Source of the DNA: Vagococcus xieshaowenii
GTDB taxonomy: Bacteria; Bacillota; Bacilli; Lactobacillales; Vagococcaceae
Direction of reading: 5' to 3'
Length of the DNA stretch: 64,000 nt
Assembly: GCF_004792515.1 (NCBI RefSeq)
Contig: NZ_CP038865.1
Location: 952,001 to 1,016,000, forward strand
Notes under the pieces: model-generated
Database searches by the model: none
Seen by the model: only the letters and a program-made list of their open reading frames with translations
Told to the model about the DNA's origin: nothing
Made by a program: the position numbers and the translations under genes
Shown: piece by piece, positions 17,702 to 26,214 of the stretch
Layout of the letters: each line of letters starts with the position of its first letter
How positions within the stretch are numbered: position 1 is the first letter of the stretch

Positions 17702-18766
17702 ATGAAACAACACAAAATGCTAACTAGTGCGTTAATCGTAACAGGAGTTTTAGGAGGTCTTGTAGGATGTGGAGCCAGAGAAAGTAGTAGCTCAGAGAGT
17801 GGAGATGCTGGCAAAGGCTCTGAAATCATGGTTGGATCGGCAATCTATAAGTTTGACGATACCTTTATGACAGGTGTTAGAACTGCAATGTCTGCAGAAG
17901 CAGAAAATCAAGGTGTTACATTAGAATTAGTGGACTCACAAAATAAACAACCAACACAAAATGAACAAGTCGATACTTTCATTACAAAAGGGGTAAACGC
18001 ATTAGCTATTAATGCTGTAGATAGAACAGCAGCAGGTCCCATCGTAGAAAAAGCTAAAGCTAAAGAGTTACCAATTGTGTTTTTAAATCGTGAACCGGAA
18101 GAAGATATCATGAATTCTTATGACAAAGTATGGTATGTAGGAGCAAAAGCTGAACAATCAGGAACTCTGTCAGGAGAAATTATTGTTGACTACTTCAATG
18201 AGCATAAAGAGGCTGATAAAAATGGCGATGGTAAAATCCAATATGTTATGTTACAAGGTGAGCCAGGCCATCAAGATGCAACATTGAGAAGTGAATATTC
18301 TATCAAAGCAATTGAAGATGCAGGATATGAAGCAGAAAAATTAGCAGCAGATACCGCAATGTGGGATAAAGCAAAAGCAACTGACTTAATGAAATCTTTC
18401 ATTACTGGTCAAGGTTTAGACAAAATTGAAGCAATCATTGCCAATAATGATGATATGGCGTTAGGCGCTGTAGAAGCACTAAAAGCTGAAGGTTACAATA
18501 AAGGCGATGCTTCAAAATACATTCCAGTAGTAGGGGTTGATGCAACCGCACCAGCGTTACAAGCAATGAAAGATGGTTCGTTATTAGGGACTGTATTAAA
18601 TGATGCTGAAAATCAAGGTAAAGCAACAATTAACGTAGCAAAAGCTGCAGTTGAGGGTAAAGAAGTAAATGAAGAAGCAATTGGCTATCCTGTTACAGAT
18701 GATAAATATGTTTGGATTGATTACGTTAAAGTAACAGTTGATAATTACGAAGAATATATGAAATAA
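17702..18766 (+). CDS. mglB: Galactose/methyl-galactoside-binding lipoprotein MglB
   Basis: A 354-residue ABC substrate-binding lipoprotein. The signal peptide ends in the lipobox LVGC (C near residue 23), followed by a serine-rich linker. Conserved ligand residues of E. coli galactose-binding protein are visible: LNREP, GHQDATLR, MWDKA, ANNDDMALGA, VVGVDA and VLNDAENQ. The calcium loop DKNGDGKIQYVMLQ is intact. It delivers galactose or glucose to MglAC outside the membrane. It has its own promoter with a cre-like site, and a hairpin after its stop probably raises its mRNA over mglA and mglC. Confidence 0.93.
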   Translation: MKQHKMLTSALIVTGVLGGLVGCGARESSSSESGDAGKGSEIMVGSAIYKFDDTFMTGVRTAMSAEAENQGVTLELVDSQNKQPTQNEQVDTFITKGVNALAINAVDRTAAGPIVEKAKAKELPIVFLNREPEEDIMNSYDKVWYVGAKAEQSGTLSGEIIVDYFNEHKEADKNGDGKIQYVMLQGEPGHQDATLRSEYSIKAIEDAGYEAEKLAADTAMWDKAKATDLMKSFITGQGLDKIEAIIANNDDMALGAVEALKAEGYNKGDASKYIPVVGVDATAPALQAMKDGSLLGTVLNDAENQGKATINVAKAAVEGKEVNEEAIGYPVTDDKYVWIDYVKVTVDNYEEYMK

Positions 18767-18770
18767 GAGT

Positions 18771-18797
18771 CAAAGAAGAGGGCTTTCCTCTTCTTTG
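18771..18797 (+). promoter_or_regulatory. Intercistronic hairpin between mglB and mglA
   Basis: A perfect 11-bp stem (CAAAGAAGAGG with CCTCTTCTTTG) has a 5-base loop but no T-run of terminator quality. Such hairpins after binding-protein genes usually stabilise the 3' end of that mRNA or cause partial termination. Confidence 0.65.
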
Positions 18798-18820
18798 CTT
18801 TATTATGGTGAGGTGTAAAA

Positions 18821-20320
18821 ATGTCTGAATATTTGTTAGAAATGAATCAGATTACAAAAGAATTCCCAGGAGTTAAGGCATTAGACAATGTGACACTAAA
18901 AGTTAAAGCTGGTAGTGTGCATGCACTTATGGGAGAAAATGGTGCAGGTAAATCCACCTTGATGAAATGCTTGTTTGGTATTTATCATGAGGATGCGGGT
19001 GAAATCAAAATAGAAGGCAAGACACAAAAGATTATGTCTTCAAAGCAAGCCCTTGATTTAGGTATTTCAATGATTCATCAAGAATTGCATCCTATTCGTT
19101 TCAGACCTGTAATGGAAAACATTTGGTTAGGGCGTTTTCCTAAAAAAGGAATCGCTATCGATCATAAAGAAATGGCAAGAAGAACGGAAGAATTATTTAA
19201 AGATGTTGATCTAAATATCCATCCGGAAACGTTAGCAGGAGATTTATCACCGTCTAGTTTACAACTAGTTGAAATTGCTAAAGCGGTTAGTTACAATTCA
19301 AAAATCATTATTATGGACGAACCAACGTCGTCGCTAACAGAGAATGAAACCAAGCATTTATTTGAAATTATCAAACGTTTACAAGCAAAAGGATGTGCTA
19401 TCATTTATATTTCTCATAAAATGGAAGAGATTTTGAAGATATCAGATGAAGTAACCATTATGAGAGATGGCAACAAAATAGGAACTTGGGATGCTAAAGA
19501 GTTAACTACAGATTTAATCATTAATAAAATGGTGGGAAGAGATATGACGAATCTATTTCCTGAAAGACATTCCATCCCACAATCTGAAAATATTATTGAA
19601 GTGAAAGATTTTACTGCAAGTGATAAAAAATCATTTAAAGATATCAATTTTGAATTAAAACGTGGAGAAATTTTAGGAATAGGTGGACTCGTTGGGGCAC
19701 AACGGACGGAGTTAGTGGAAGCAATATTTGGACTACGTTCAATTGAAAGTGGAATCATAGTTAAAGATGGTAAGGAAATCAATATTTCAACGCCACGAGA
19801 TGCTATCAAACATAAATTTGCTTTGCTAACCGAAGAACGTCGAGCAACCGGTATTTTTGGTATCTTATCAGTTCTAGATAATACAGTGATTGTTGATCAA
19901 AAAAAATACGCAAATAACGGTGTATTAAATGAATCTAAACGATTCAATGCAGCGAGTAAAACAAATGAGGAATTACGAACAAAAACGCCAAATCTGGATG
20001 AGTTGATTCAAAATTTATCTGGAGGGAATCAGCAGAAAGTATTGTTGGCTAGATGGTTATTAACTGAACCAGATGTCTTGATTCTTGACGAACCTACTCG
20101 TGGGATAGATGTTGGGGCGAAATATGAAATTTATACAATTATGCAAAAATTGGTTGAACAAGGAAAATCTATCATTATGATTTCTTCTGAGATGCCTGAA
20201 TTATTAGGAATGTCGGATAGAGTAATGGTAATGGCTGAAGGTCGCGTGAAAGGTATTTTAAATGCAGAAGAGGCCGATTCAGTAGCTGTTATGAATTTAG
20301 CAACTAAATTTGAAGATTAA
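18821..20320 (+). CDS. mglA: Galactose/methyl-galactoside ABC transporter ATPase MglA
   Basis: A 499-residue tandem ATPase of the carbohydrate CUT2 family. The first half has Walker A GENGAGKST (38-46), a signature-like LSPSSLQ and Walker B IIIMDEPTSSL. The second half has a degenerate Walker A (GLVGAQRTE), signature LSGGNQQK and Walker B VLILDEPTRGIDVG. This asymmetry is normal for MglA/RbsA. It energises galactose uptake at the cytoplasmic face. It lies 54 bases after mglB, with the hairpin between, and 25 bases before mglC. Confidence 0.93.
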   Translation: MSEYLLEMNQITKEFPGVKALDNVTLKVKAGSVHALMGENGAGKSTLMKCLFGIYHEDAGEIKIEGKTQKIMSSKQALDLGISMIHQELHPIRFRPVMENIWLGRFPKKGIAIDHKEMARRTEELFKDVDLNIHPETLAGDLSPSSLQLVEIAKAVSYNSKIIIMDEPTSSLTENETKHLFEIIKRLQAKGCAIIYISHKMEEILKISDEVTIMRDGNKIGTWDAKELTTDLIINKMVGRDMTNLFPERHSIPQSENIIEVKDFTASDKKSFKDINFELKRGEILGIGGLVGAQRTELVEAIFGLRSIESGIIVKDGKEINISTPRDAIKHKFALLTEERRATGIFGILSVLDNTVIVDQKKYANNGVLNESKRFNAASKTNEELRTKTPNLDELIQNLSGGNQQKVLLARWLLTEPDVLILDEPTRGIDVGAKYEIYTIMQKLVEQGKSIIMISSEMPELLGMSDRVMVMAEGRVKGILNAEEADSVAVMNLATKFED

Positions 20321-20345
20321 GTAGTGACAGAGAGGACGAATTAGA

Positions 20346-21596
20346 ATGGAAAATCAGATTTTAACTAAGCAAGACCGAGAAAAAGTGATTTCGCGTGCTA
20401 AATTTGCAAAATCATTTATCTTAGTTGGTGCTGTTATTACCATTTTGTCGGTAATTTTATGGTATACATTAGATCCGGCAATTTTTTATGATATGGCATT
20501 ATATATTGGATTGGTCGGTGTTGGGGCACTTATTTATGGGATTAAACAATTACTATCTAGAAAAAGTAAAGATAAACCAGTAATTATTTCTCAAGAAACA
20601 ATAAGAACGTTTATCTTAAATAATGCTATTTTACTAGCTCTATTAATTTTGGTACTCGTTATTATGGCTATTCAACCAAGATTTATGCAGTTAGGTGTAT
20701 TACTTGATATATTGACGATGTCTTCGACAAAAGTTATTGTAGCTTTAGGTATTTGTTTTACGCTTTTAATTGCAGGAACAGACCTTTCAGCAGGGAGAAT
20801 GGTCGGATTAGCTGCCGTAGTGTCTACTTCAATGCTACAAAATCCGGATTACACCAATAAATTTTTCCCAGATTTACCAGTCTTACCGATTGTTTTACCA
20901 ATTATTTTAGCTATTATAGCCTGCGGAATATTTGGGGTTTTAAATGGGTTTTTAGTCGCTAAATTTGAAATGCATCCATTTATTGCGACATTAGCGACAC
21001 AAGTAATTGTTTATGGAATTACGTCTTTATATTTTGACATGGAGCCTAATAAATCTCAGCCCATTGGTGGTATTCGTGAAGATTTTGTTGCACTAGGTCA
21101 AACAAAAATTCTTCAAATTGGTGGTTTCCCAGGGATTTCAATCTTAGTCCCAATAGCCATTGGATTTATTCTATTGATTTGGTTTATTTTAAATAAGACA
21201 GTTTTCGGAAAAAATGTTTATGCCATTGGTGGAAATCGTGAAGCGGCGATTGTCTCTGGAGTTAACGTCTTTAAAACAATCATGGGTATTTTTATGCTAG
21301 CATCTGTTCTTTACGGAGTAGGTGGTGTTTTAGAAGCTGCACGTACAGCTGGTGCGACAAACAACTATGGTAATGGTTATGAGTTAGATGCAATTGCTGC
21401 TTGTGTGGTTGGTGGCGTATCGCTTAATGGTGGTGTTGGTAAAGTTGGCGGTATTGTGAGTGGGGTGTTAATCTTCACTGTTATTCAGTACGGTTTACAA
21501 TTTATTGCCGTTAGTCCAATGTGGCAACAAGTTATTAAAGGGATCATTATTGCAGTAGCGGTTGCAATTGATTTGACAAAATATCGTAAAAAATAA
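20346..21596 (+). CDS. mglC: Galactose/methyl-galactoside ABC permease MglC
   Basis: A 416-residue CUT2-family permease. The BPD_transp_2 core starts near residue 90 and contains LLIAGTDLSAGRMVGL and the EAA-like segment NKTVFGKNVYAIGGNREAA. The final part (AIAACVVGGVSLNGGVG) is highly typical of MglC/RbsC. It is about 80 residues longer than E. coli MglC because of an N-terminal extension with two extra predicted helices (about 25-45 and 50-68) and a basic loop. The AGAGAGGA site fits the start. A terminator follows directly. Confidence 0.92.
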   Translation: MENQILTKQDREKVISRAKFAKSFILVGAVITILSVILWYTLDPAIFYDMALYIGLVGVGALIYGIKQLLSRKSKDKPVIISQETIRTFILNNAILLALLILVLVIMAIQPRFMQLGVLLDILTMSSTKVIVALGICFTLLIAGTDLSAGRMVGLAAVVSTSMLQNPDYTNKFFPDLPVLPIVLPIILAIIACGIFGVLNGFLVAKFEMHPFIATLATQVIVYGITSLYFDMEPNKSQPIGGIREDFVALGQTKILQIGGFPGISILVPIAIGFILLIWFILNKTVFGKNVYAIGGNREAAIVSGVNVFKTIMGIFMLASVLYGVGGVLEAARTAGATNNYGNGYELDAIAACVVGGVSLNGGVGKVGGIVSGVLIFTVIQYGLQFIAVSPMWQQVIKGIIIAVAVAIDLTKYRKK

Positions 21597-21633
21597 AAAA
21601 AACGAAGGGAGAAAAATCTCTCTTCGTTTTTTT
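21595..21633. terminator. Bidirectional terminator between mglC and the MATE gene
   Basis: ACGAAGGGAGA pairs with TCTCTCTTCGT, with A and T tracts on either side, between two convergent genes. Confidence 0.88.
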
Positions 21634-21634
21634 A

Positions 21635-22984
21635 TTATGATACGACATTTTTATTCCGCCAATGTCCTGAATGCCACCTTTTGATCATTGCGATAGATCG
21701 TAATCCTTCATCTATTGTATAGGCTAACCAGACGCCGACTAAGCCCCATTTAACGACAATGGCTAAAAGATACGAAAAAGGTAAACTAATTACCCATAGC
21801 GCAATTAGACTACAAATAAGTGGGAATTTAACATCTCCTGCGGCATTTAAGGCACTAACTAATATCATATTAACAGAACGCCCTGTTTCTAATGCGATAT
21901 CAATTAATAATATGACCTTAGAGATTTCAATAATCTCTTGATTACTAGTAAAGATACTCATAAAAGGTTCTGCAAATAGGTAGACTATAAAGGATAATAA
22001 AATCGTAATAAGCGTTCCAAGTACCGCGCTACGTTTCGCACGATTAAAAGCATGCTCGTATTCTTTAGCACCCACAAATCGTCCAACCATGATTTGGTTT
22101 CCTTGAGCAATCGCGTTAGCTGTAATGTAGACAAATTGAGTAATTGTTTGTACATAGGATTTGGCAATTAAATAGGTAGGACCTAAAGTAGCTACTATAA
22201 TGGTTACCACAATTTGGGAAGCTTGATAAGATAGAGATTCGCCTGAAGAGGGTAAGCCTAATTTAAATATAGTTCCTAAATATTTCTTTGAAATATTAAA
22301 CGGATTATGTTTTGCCACATTATAACCAATGCATGAATTCAATAAATAAAATGAAATAATTAACCCTATAGTATTAGCAATCGCACTTGATAGGCCAAGG
22401 CCATTAACTCCAAGATGAGGAAAACCAAAAGGACTAAACAATGCTAGGTAGTTACCTATTACTGCTAAAATAGTGGAAACAAGTGGGATAATTAAGGCTG
22501 GTTTTGTCTGTCCATGACTTCTAAGAACAGCAATAACCACAGCAGTCAATGCTGATACAATCAAACTACCTCCAAAAAATTGTAAGTAACCTTGCCCAAT
22601 TTCGACAATGTCAGTAGGTAAATTCATAAAGGATAATAACTGTTTAGAAAAGAAAATAAAAGTTAAACTAATTAAGATCCCCATAATAAATGCACCAAAC
22701 AATCCTGTTTGAATGACTTTATTAATTTTATGATGCTCTTTTGCTCCAATTAATTGCGCAATGATGATTTGTGTCCCAACTGTAACAAAGCCATAAATAA
22801 AAACAGTTAAATTGATTAACTGATTCGATGAACTGACGGCCGCGACTGCCGGTTCAGAATAACCTGAAATCATGAACACATTGATGTTTCCAATAATAAC
22901 ACGTAAAAATAATTCTACAAGAATAGGCCAACTTAATAATAGTAATTTTTTATCACTATGAGTCGGCGATAGATAACCTAACAT
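21635..22984 (-). CDS. MATE-family multidrug efflux transporter
   Basis: A 449-residue inner-membrane antiporter with twelve predicted helices in two MatE repeats. Conserved features include the first-helix SWPILVELFLRVIIGNINVFMISGYS and the second-repeat GLPSSGESLSYQASQIVV. It should extrude cationic compounds using Na+ or H+. I choose the ATG at 22984 because AAGGAGG lies 6 bases upstream; the longer frame (23005) would put the ribosome-binding site inside the gene. It is monocistronic on the minus strand, convergent with the mgl operon. Confidence 0.9.
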   Translation of the reverse strand: MLGYLSPTHSDKKLLLLSWPILVELFLRVIIGNINVFMISGYSEPAVAAVSSSNQLINLTVFIYGFVTVGTQIIIAQLIGAKEHHKINKVIQTGLFGAFIMGILISLTFIFFSKQLLSFMNLPTDIVEIGQGYLQFFGGSLIVSALTAVVIAVLRSHGQTKPALIIPLVSTILAVIGNYLALFSPFGFPHLGVNGLGLSSAIANTIGLIISFYLLNSCIGYNVAKHNPFNISKKYLGTIFKLGLPSSGESLSYQASQIVVTIIVATLGPTYLIAKSYVQTITQFVYITANAIAQGNQIMVGRFVGAKEYEHAFNRAKRSAVLGTLITILLSFIVYLFAEPFMSIFTSNQEIIEISKVILLIDIALETGRSVNMILVSALNAAGDVKFPLICSLIALWVISLPFSYLLAIVVKWGLVGVWLAYTIDEGLRSIAMIKRWHSGHWRNKNVVS

Positions 22985-23116
22985 ACAGACCTCCTTTTTA
23001 TTCATTACTTTTATTTTAGACTACCGCTTGTTAAAGTCAATTAAGAATTTGTTTTTTTATGAAAAACAAAAGGGTGGACAAAATGTATGCAAATGAGTAA
23101 AGTAAAGGGAGGAAAA

Positions 23117-23152
23117 ATGAGAAGGAAGTGGAAGACAATATGTATGATGTAG
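23117..23152 (+). CDS. Possible 11-residue upstream ORF overlapping the trxB start
   Basis: An ATG just after AAAGGGAGG opens a short frame (MRRKWKTICMM) that stops at 23150-23152, 10 bases into trxB in another frame. The ribosome-binding site for this frame is better than the one for trxB itself, so it may act through translational coupling. It may equally be chance. Confidence 0.3.
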   Translation: MRRKWKTICMM

Positions 23153-24057
23153 TTATTATTGGCTCAGGCCCTGGCGGTATGACCGCAGCTCTTTATGCAT
23201 CTAGAGCTGATTTAAAGGTTTTAGTATTAGAACGAGGTATTTATGGTGGTCAAATGCAAAACACTGCAGAGGTTGAAAATTATCCTGGTATGGGCATGAT
23301 TAGTGGTCCAGAATTATCAGAAAAAATGTATCAAGATTCGAATAACTTTGGAGCGGAACACGCGTATGGTTATGTTACAGGAATTGAAGTAAATGATACA
23401 CATAAAACGGTGGTAACGGACGATAATCGTTATGAAACGAAAACAGTTATTATTGCGACAGGTGCTGAACATAGAAAATTAGGAACACCTGGTGAAGATG
23501 AGTTTGCTGGACGCGGTGTGTCGTATTGTGCCGTATGTGATGGTGCATTTTTCCGTAACCAACACTTAGCAGTTATCGGTGGTGGTGACTCAGCGGTTGA
23601 AGAAGGAGCTTATTTAACACAGATGGCGTCTAAAGTAACCGTTATTCATCGACGTGACGAATTGCGCGCTCAAAAGATTTTGCAAGATCGTGCATTTAAA
23701 AATGAAAAAATGGACTTTATCTGGAATAAAACAGTAGAGACAATTCAAGGTGATGATAATAAAGTAAATGCCTTACAATTAGTTGATACACAAACGGGTG
23801 AAACGTCGACATTAGAAGTTGATGGTGTCTTTATTTATGTAGGGTTAGTACCAATCACTGAACATTTTAGTAATCTAGGCATTACAGATGAAGAAGGTTG
23901 GGTTATAACTAACGAAAAAATGGAAACAACAATGCCAGGTATTTATGCAATTGGTGACGTTAGAAAAACAGTCTTACGTCAGATCACCACAGCAGTTGGC
24001 GATGGTAGTATTGCCGGTCAAGAAGTTTATAAGTACATTGAATCATTAAATGATTAA
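23140..24057 (+). CDS. trxB: Thioredoxin reductase
   Basis: A 305-residue FAD/NADPH flavoprotein that reduces thioredoxin in the cytoplasm. FAD-binding GSGPGGMTAALYA (8-20), redox-active CAVC (C130, C133), NADPH-binding GGGDSAVEEG and HRRDELRA, and C-terminal GDVRKTVLRQITTAVGDG are all present. The length matches TrxB. The ATG at 23140 follows AAGGAAGTG; a GTG four codons earlier is also in frame but overlaps that site. It is monocistronic, with a terminator 12 bases after the stop. Confidence 0.95.
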   Translation: MYDVVIIGSGPGGMTAALYASRADLKVLVLERGIYGGQMQNTAEVENYPGMGMISGPELSEKMYQDSNNFGAEHAYGYVTGIEVNDTHKTVVTDDNRYETKTVIIATGAEHRKLGTPGEDEFAGRGVSYCAVCDGAFFRNQHLAVIGGGDSAVEEGAYLTQMASKVTVIHRRDELRAQKILQDRAFKNEKMDFIWNKTVETIQGDDNKVNALQLVDTQTGETSTLEVDGVFIYVGLVPITEHFSNLGITDEEGWVITNEKMETTMPGIYAIGDVRKTVLRQITTAVGDGSIAGQEVYKYIESLND

Positions 24058-24069
24058 GATGATCATTTG

Positions 24070-24098
24070 AAAAGGATAACTTAGTTTATCCTTTTTTT
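24070..24098 (+). terminator. Terminator after trxB
   Basis: AAAAGGATAA pairs with TTATCCTTTT, with a T tract. Confidence 0.88.
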
Positions 24099-24152
24099 GT
24101 TTGTATCAAGATATGGTAAACTTAGACTATTAAGAAATAAAGAGAGGTTATT

Positions 24153-25340
24153 ATGAAGAGTTGTGGCATTATTGCAGAATATAATCCGTTTCATAACGGT
24201 CATGAATATCAAATTAAACAAGCAAGACAATACTCGAAGGCTGAGGCAATTATTGTCGTAATGAGTGGGAATTTTTTGCAAAGAGGAGAACCAGCCATTA
24301 TTGATAAATGGCAACGAGCGGCACTAGCTCTTGAATATGGGGCAGATTTAGTTGTCGAGTTGCCCTTTGCATATGCGGTTCAAGCAGCGGATTATTTTGC
24401 TGAAGGTGGGATTAAATTATTGCATGCGTTAGGGGTCGAGGCGTTATCTTTCGGTACAGATTATGAAGGATTGATGGACTATCATGCATTCGCTCAATTT
24501 CAATTGGAAAATGAGTCTGCCATTAACCGAGCCTTTAAAGCAATTCAAAATAATGGGATGAGCTATCCGCAGCAAATGACGGACGTCTATCGACAACTTT
24601 TCCCAGAGATGTGTTTAGATTTTTCATCGCCTAATCATATATTAGGAATGTCTTATGCCAAAGAAAATATTAAGTATACTAAGCCAATGACACTTATACC
24701 TATTACTAGATATCAATCCAGTCATAATGATACATCCATTAACGAACAATCATTTGCTAGTGGGACAGCTATTCGTAAGCTAACATTAGACGGAGAGTTG
24801 AGTGGAATTAAGCATGTGTTACCCAATAATACTTATGACATATTGCGTACAGAAACATTAGTATCATGGGAAAATTTATGGCCGTTATTAAAATATCAAT
24901 TAACTGTTCTATCAACTGATCAACTAGCGAGACTGTACCAGGTAACCCAAGGAATAGAGTATCGACTAAAAGAAGCAGTACGTCAGGCAACAAGCTTTGC
25001 TGAGTTTGTTTCCCAAGTGAAAACTAAACGTTTTACTTGGACAAGAATTCAACGACTATGTACCTATCTATTACTTAATGTCAATGAAGAGGAAATAACA
25101 GAAGCAAGAAAACAGCCTTATGTCAGAATTCTTGGTTTTAACGACGTAGGGCAACAACTAATTAAAGAACGTAAAAAATCTTGTGAAATACCAATCATCA
25201 CCAATATAAATAAAAAAAATGAATCCCTTCTTCGTTTAGATATAAGAGCGGGTCAAATTTATCAGATGGCTAAAAACGATAGAAAAGAACAAGATTATTA
25301 TCAATCTCCGATAAGAAAACAACAAATAAACACTTTTTAG
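24153..25340 (+). CDS. tmcAL: tRNA(Met) cytidine acetate ligase TmcAL (YlbM)
   Basis: A 395-residue enzyme that uses acetate and ATP to acetylate C34 of elongator tRNA-Met. The N-terminal nucleotidyltransferase-like domain has IIAEYNPFHNGHEYQI (HxGH motif near residues 15-18) and MSGNFLQRGEPA; FGTDYEG and SGTAIRK are further family motifs. The length is typical. An AGAGAGG site is 8 bases upstream. The gene stands alone between trxB and a BceAB-type transporter. Confidence 0.93.
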   Translation: MKSCGIIAEYNPFHNGHEYQIKQARQYSKAEAIIVVMSGNFLQRGEPAIIDKWQRAALALEYGADLVVELPFAYAVQAADYFAEGGIKLLHALGVEALSFGTDYEGLMDYHAFAQFQLENESAINRAFKAIQNNGMSYPQQMTDVYRQLFPEMCLDFSSPNHILGMSYAKENIKYTKPMTLIPITRYQSSHNDTSINEQSFASGTAIRKLTLDGELSGIKHVLPNNTYDILRTETLVSWENLWPLLKYQLTVLSTDQLARLYQVTQGIEYRLKEAVRQATSFAEFVSQVKTKRFTWTRIQRLCTYLLLNVNEEEITEARKQPYVRILGFNDVGQQLIKERKKSCEIPIITNINKKNESLLRLDIRAGQIYQMAKNDRKEQDYYQSPIRKQQINTF

Positions 25341-25438
25341 AACTATAAGCCGAGAAAAATGTGGGGCTTAAGACTGATGGCAGAGCAAAAAACTAGCGGT
25401 ATGATTAGGTTATCAGAAAAATAGCAGGGGGAAAAACG

Positions 25439-26209
25439 ATGACAAATAAAGTCGTAGAAATTAATCACTTACAAAAAATATACGGGAAGGCTAATGAGAA
25501 GCAATATCAAGCGTTGGCTGATATATCATTTGATGTGCACGAAGGGGAATTTGTAGGAATTATGGGCCCATCCGGATCAGGTAAAACAACCTTATTAAAC
25601 ATGATTTCAGCTTTAGATACGCCCACTAACGGTACGATTAATATAGCTGGGCAAAACATTGTGAAATTAAACGAAAATCAATTAACAGATTTCCGTGCAG
25701 AAAAAATTGGGTTTATTTTCCAAGATTTCAATTTGCTAGAAAATTTAACGATGAGACAAAATATTGGTCTACCATTATCTTTACAAGGTTTATCCGCTAA
25801 AAAAATTCAAACACAAGTGGAAAAAATTGCAGATCGTTTAAACATTGGACACATATTAGATAATTATCCAACTGAAGTTTCCGGTGGTCAAAAACAACGA
25901 GTAGCTGCTGCTAGAGCATTAATTCATCAACCAGAACTTCTTCTTGGAGACGAGCCTACAGGTGCCTTAGATTCAAAAAATGCGAAAAACCTTTTAGAAG
26001 CACTTCGTGATTTAAACGAACAAGATAAGACGACCATCTTAATGGTAACGCATGATCCGATGAGTGCAAGTTATTGTAAACGAATCTTATTCATCAGAGA
26101 TGGTGAAATTTTTAAAGAAATTGAGAAACAAGGAAGTCAACAAGCGTTTTATGAAGATATTTTATCTATTTTATCACACGTTGACTTTTCAGCAGAAAGT
26201 CAGGTGTAG
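25439..26209 (+). CDS. BceA-type ABC transporter ATPase
   Basis: A 256-residue MacB-like ATPase: Walker A GPSGSGKTT (near 42), a Q-loop in FIFQDFNLL, signature VSGGQKQRVAAARAL and Walker B LLLGDEPTGALD. It pairs with the FtsX-type permease that starts 6 bases later. Such BceAB pairs sense or remove cell-wall-acting peptides such as bacitracin. No BceRS-type two-component genes lie beside it, so control must come from elsewhere. An AGGGGGA site precedes the ATG. Confidence 0.9.
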   Translation: MTNKVVEINHLQKIYGKANEKQYQALADISFDVHEGEFVGIMGPSGSGKTTLLNMISALDTPTNGTINIAGQNIVKLNENQLTDFRAEKIGFIFQDFNLLENLTMRQNIGLPLSLQGLSAKKIQTQVEKIADRLNIGHILDNYPTEVSGGQKQRVAAARALIHQPELLLGDEPTGALDSKNAKNLLEALRDLNEQDKTTILMVTHDPMSASYCKRILFIRDGEIFKEIEKQGSQQAFYEDILSILSHVDFSAESQV

Positions 26210-26214
26210 GTATC

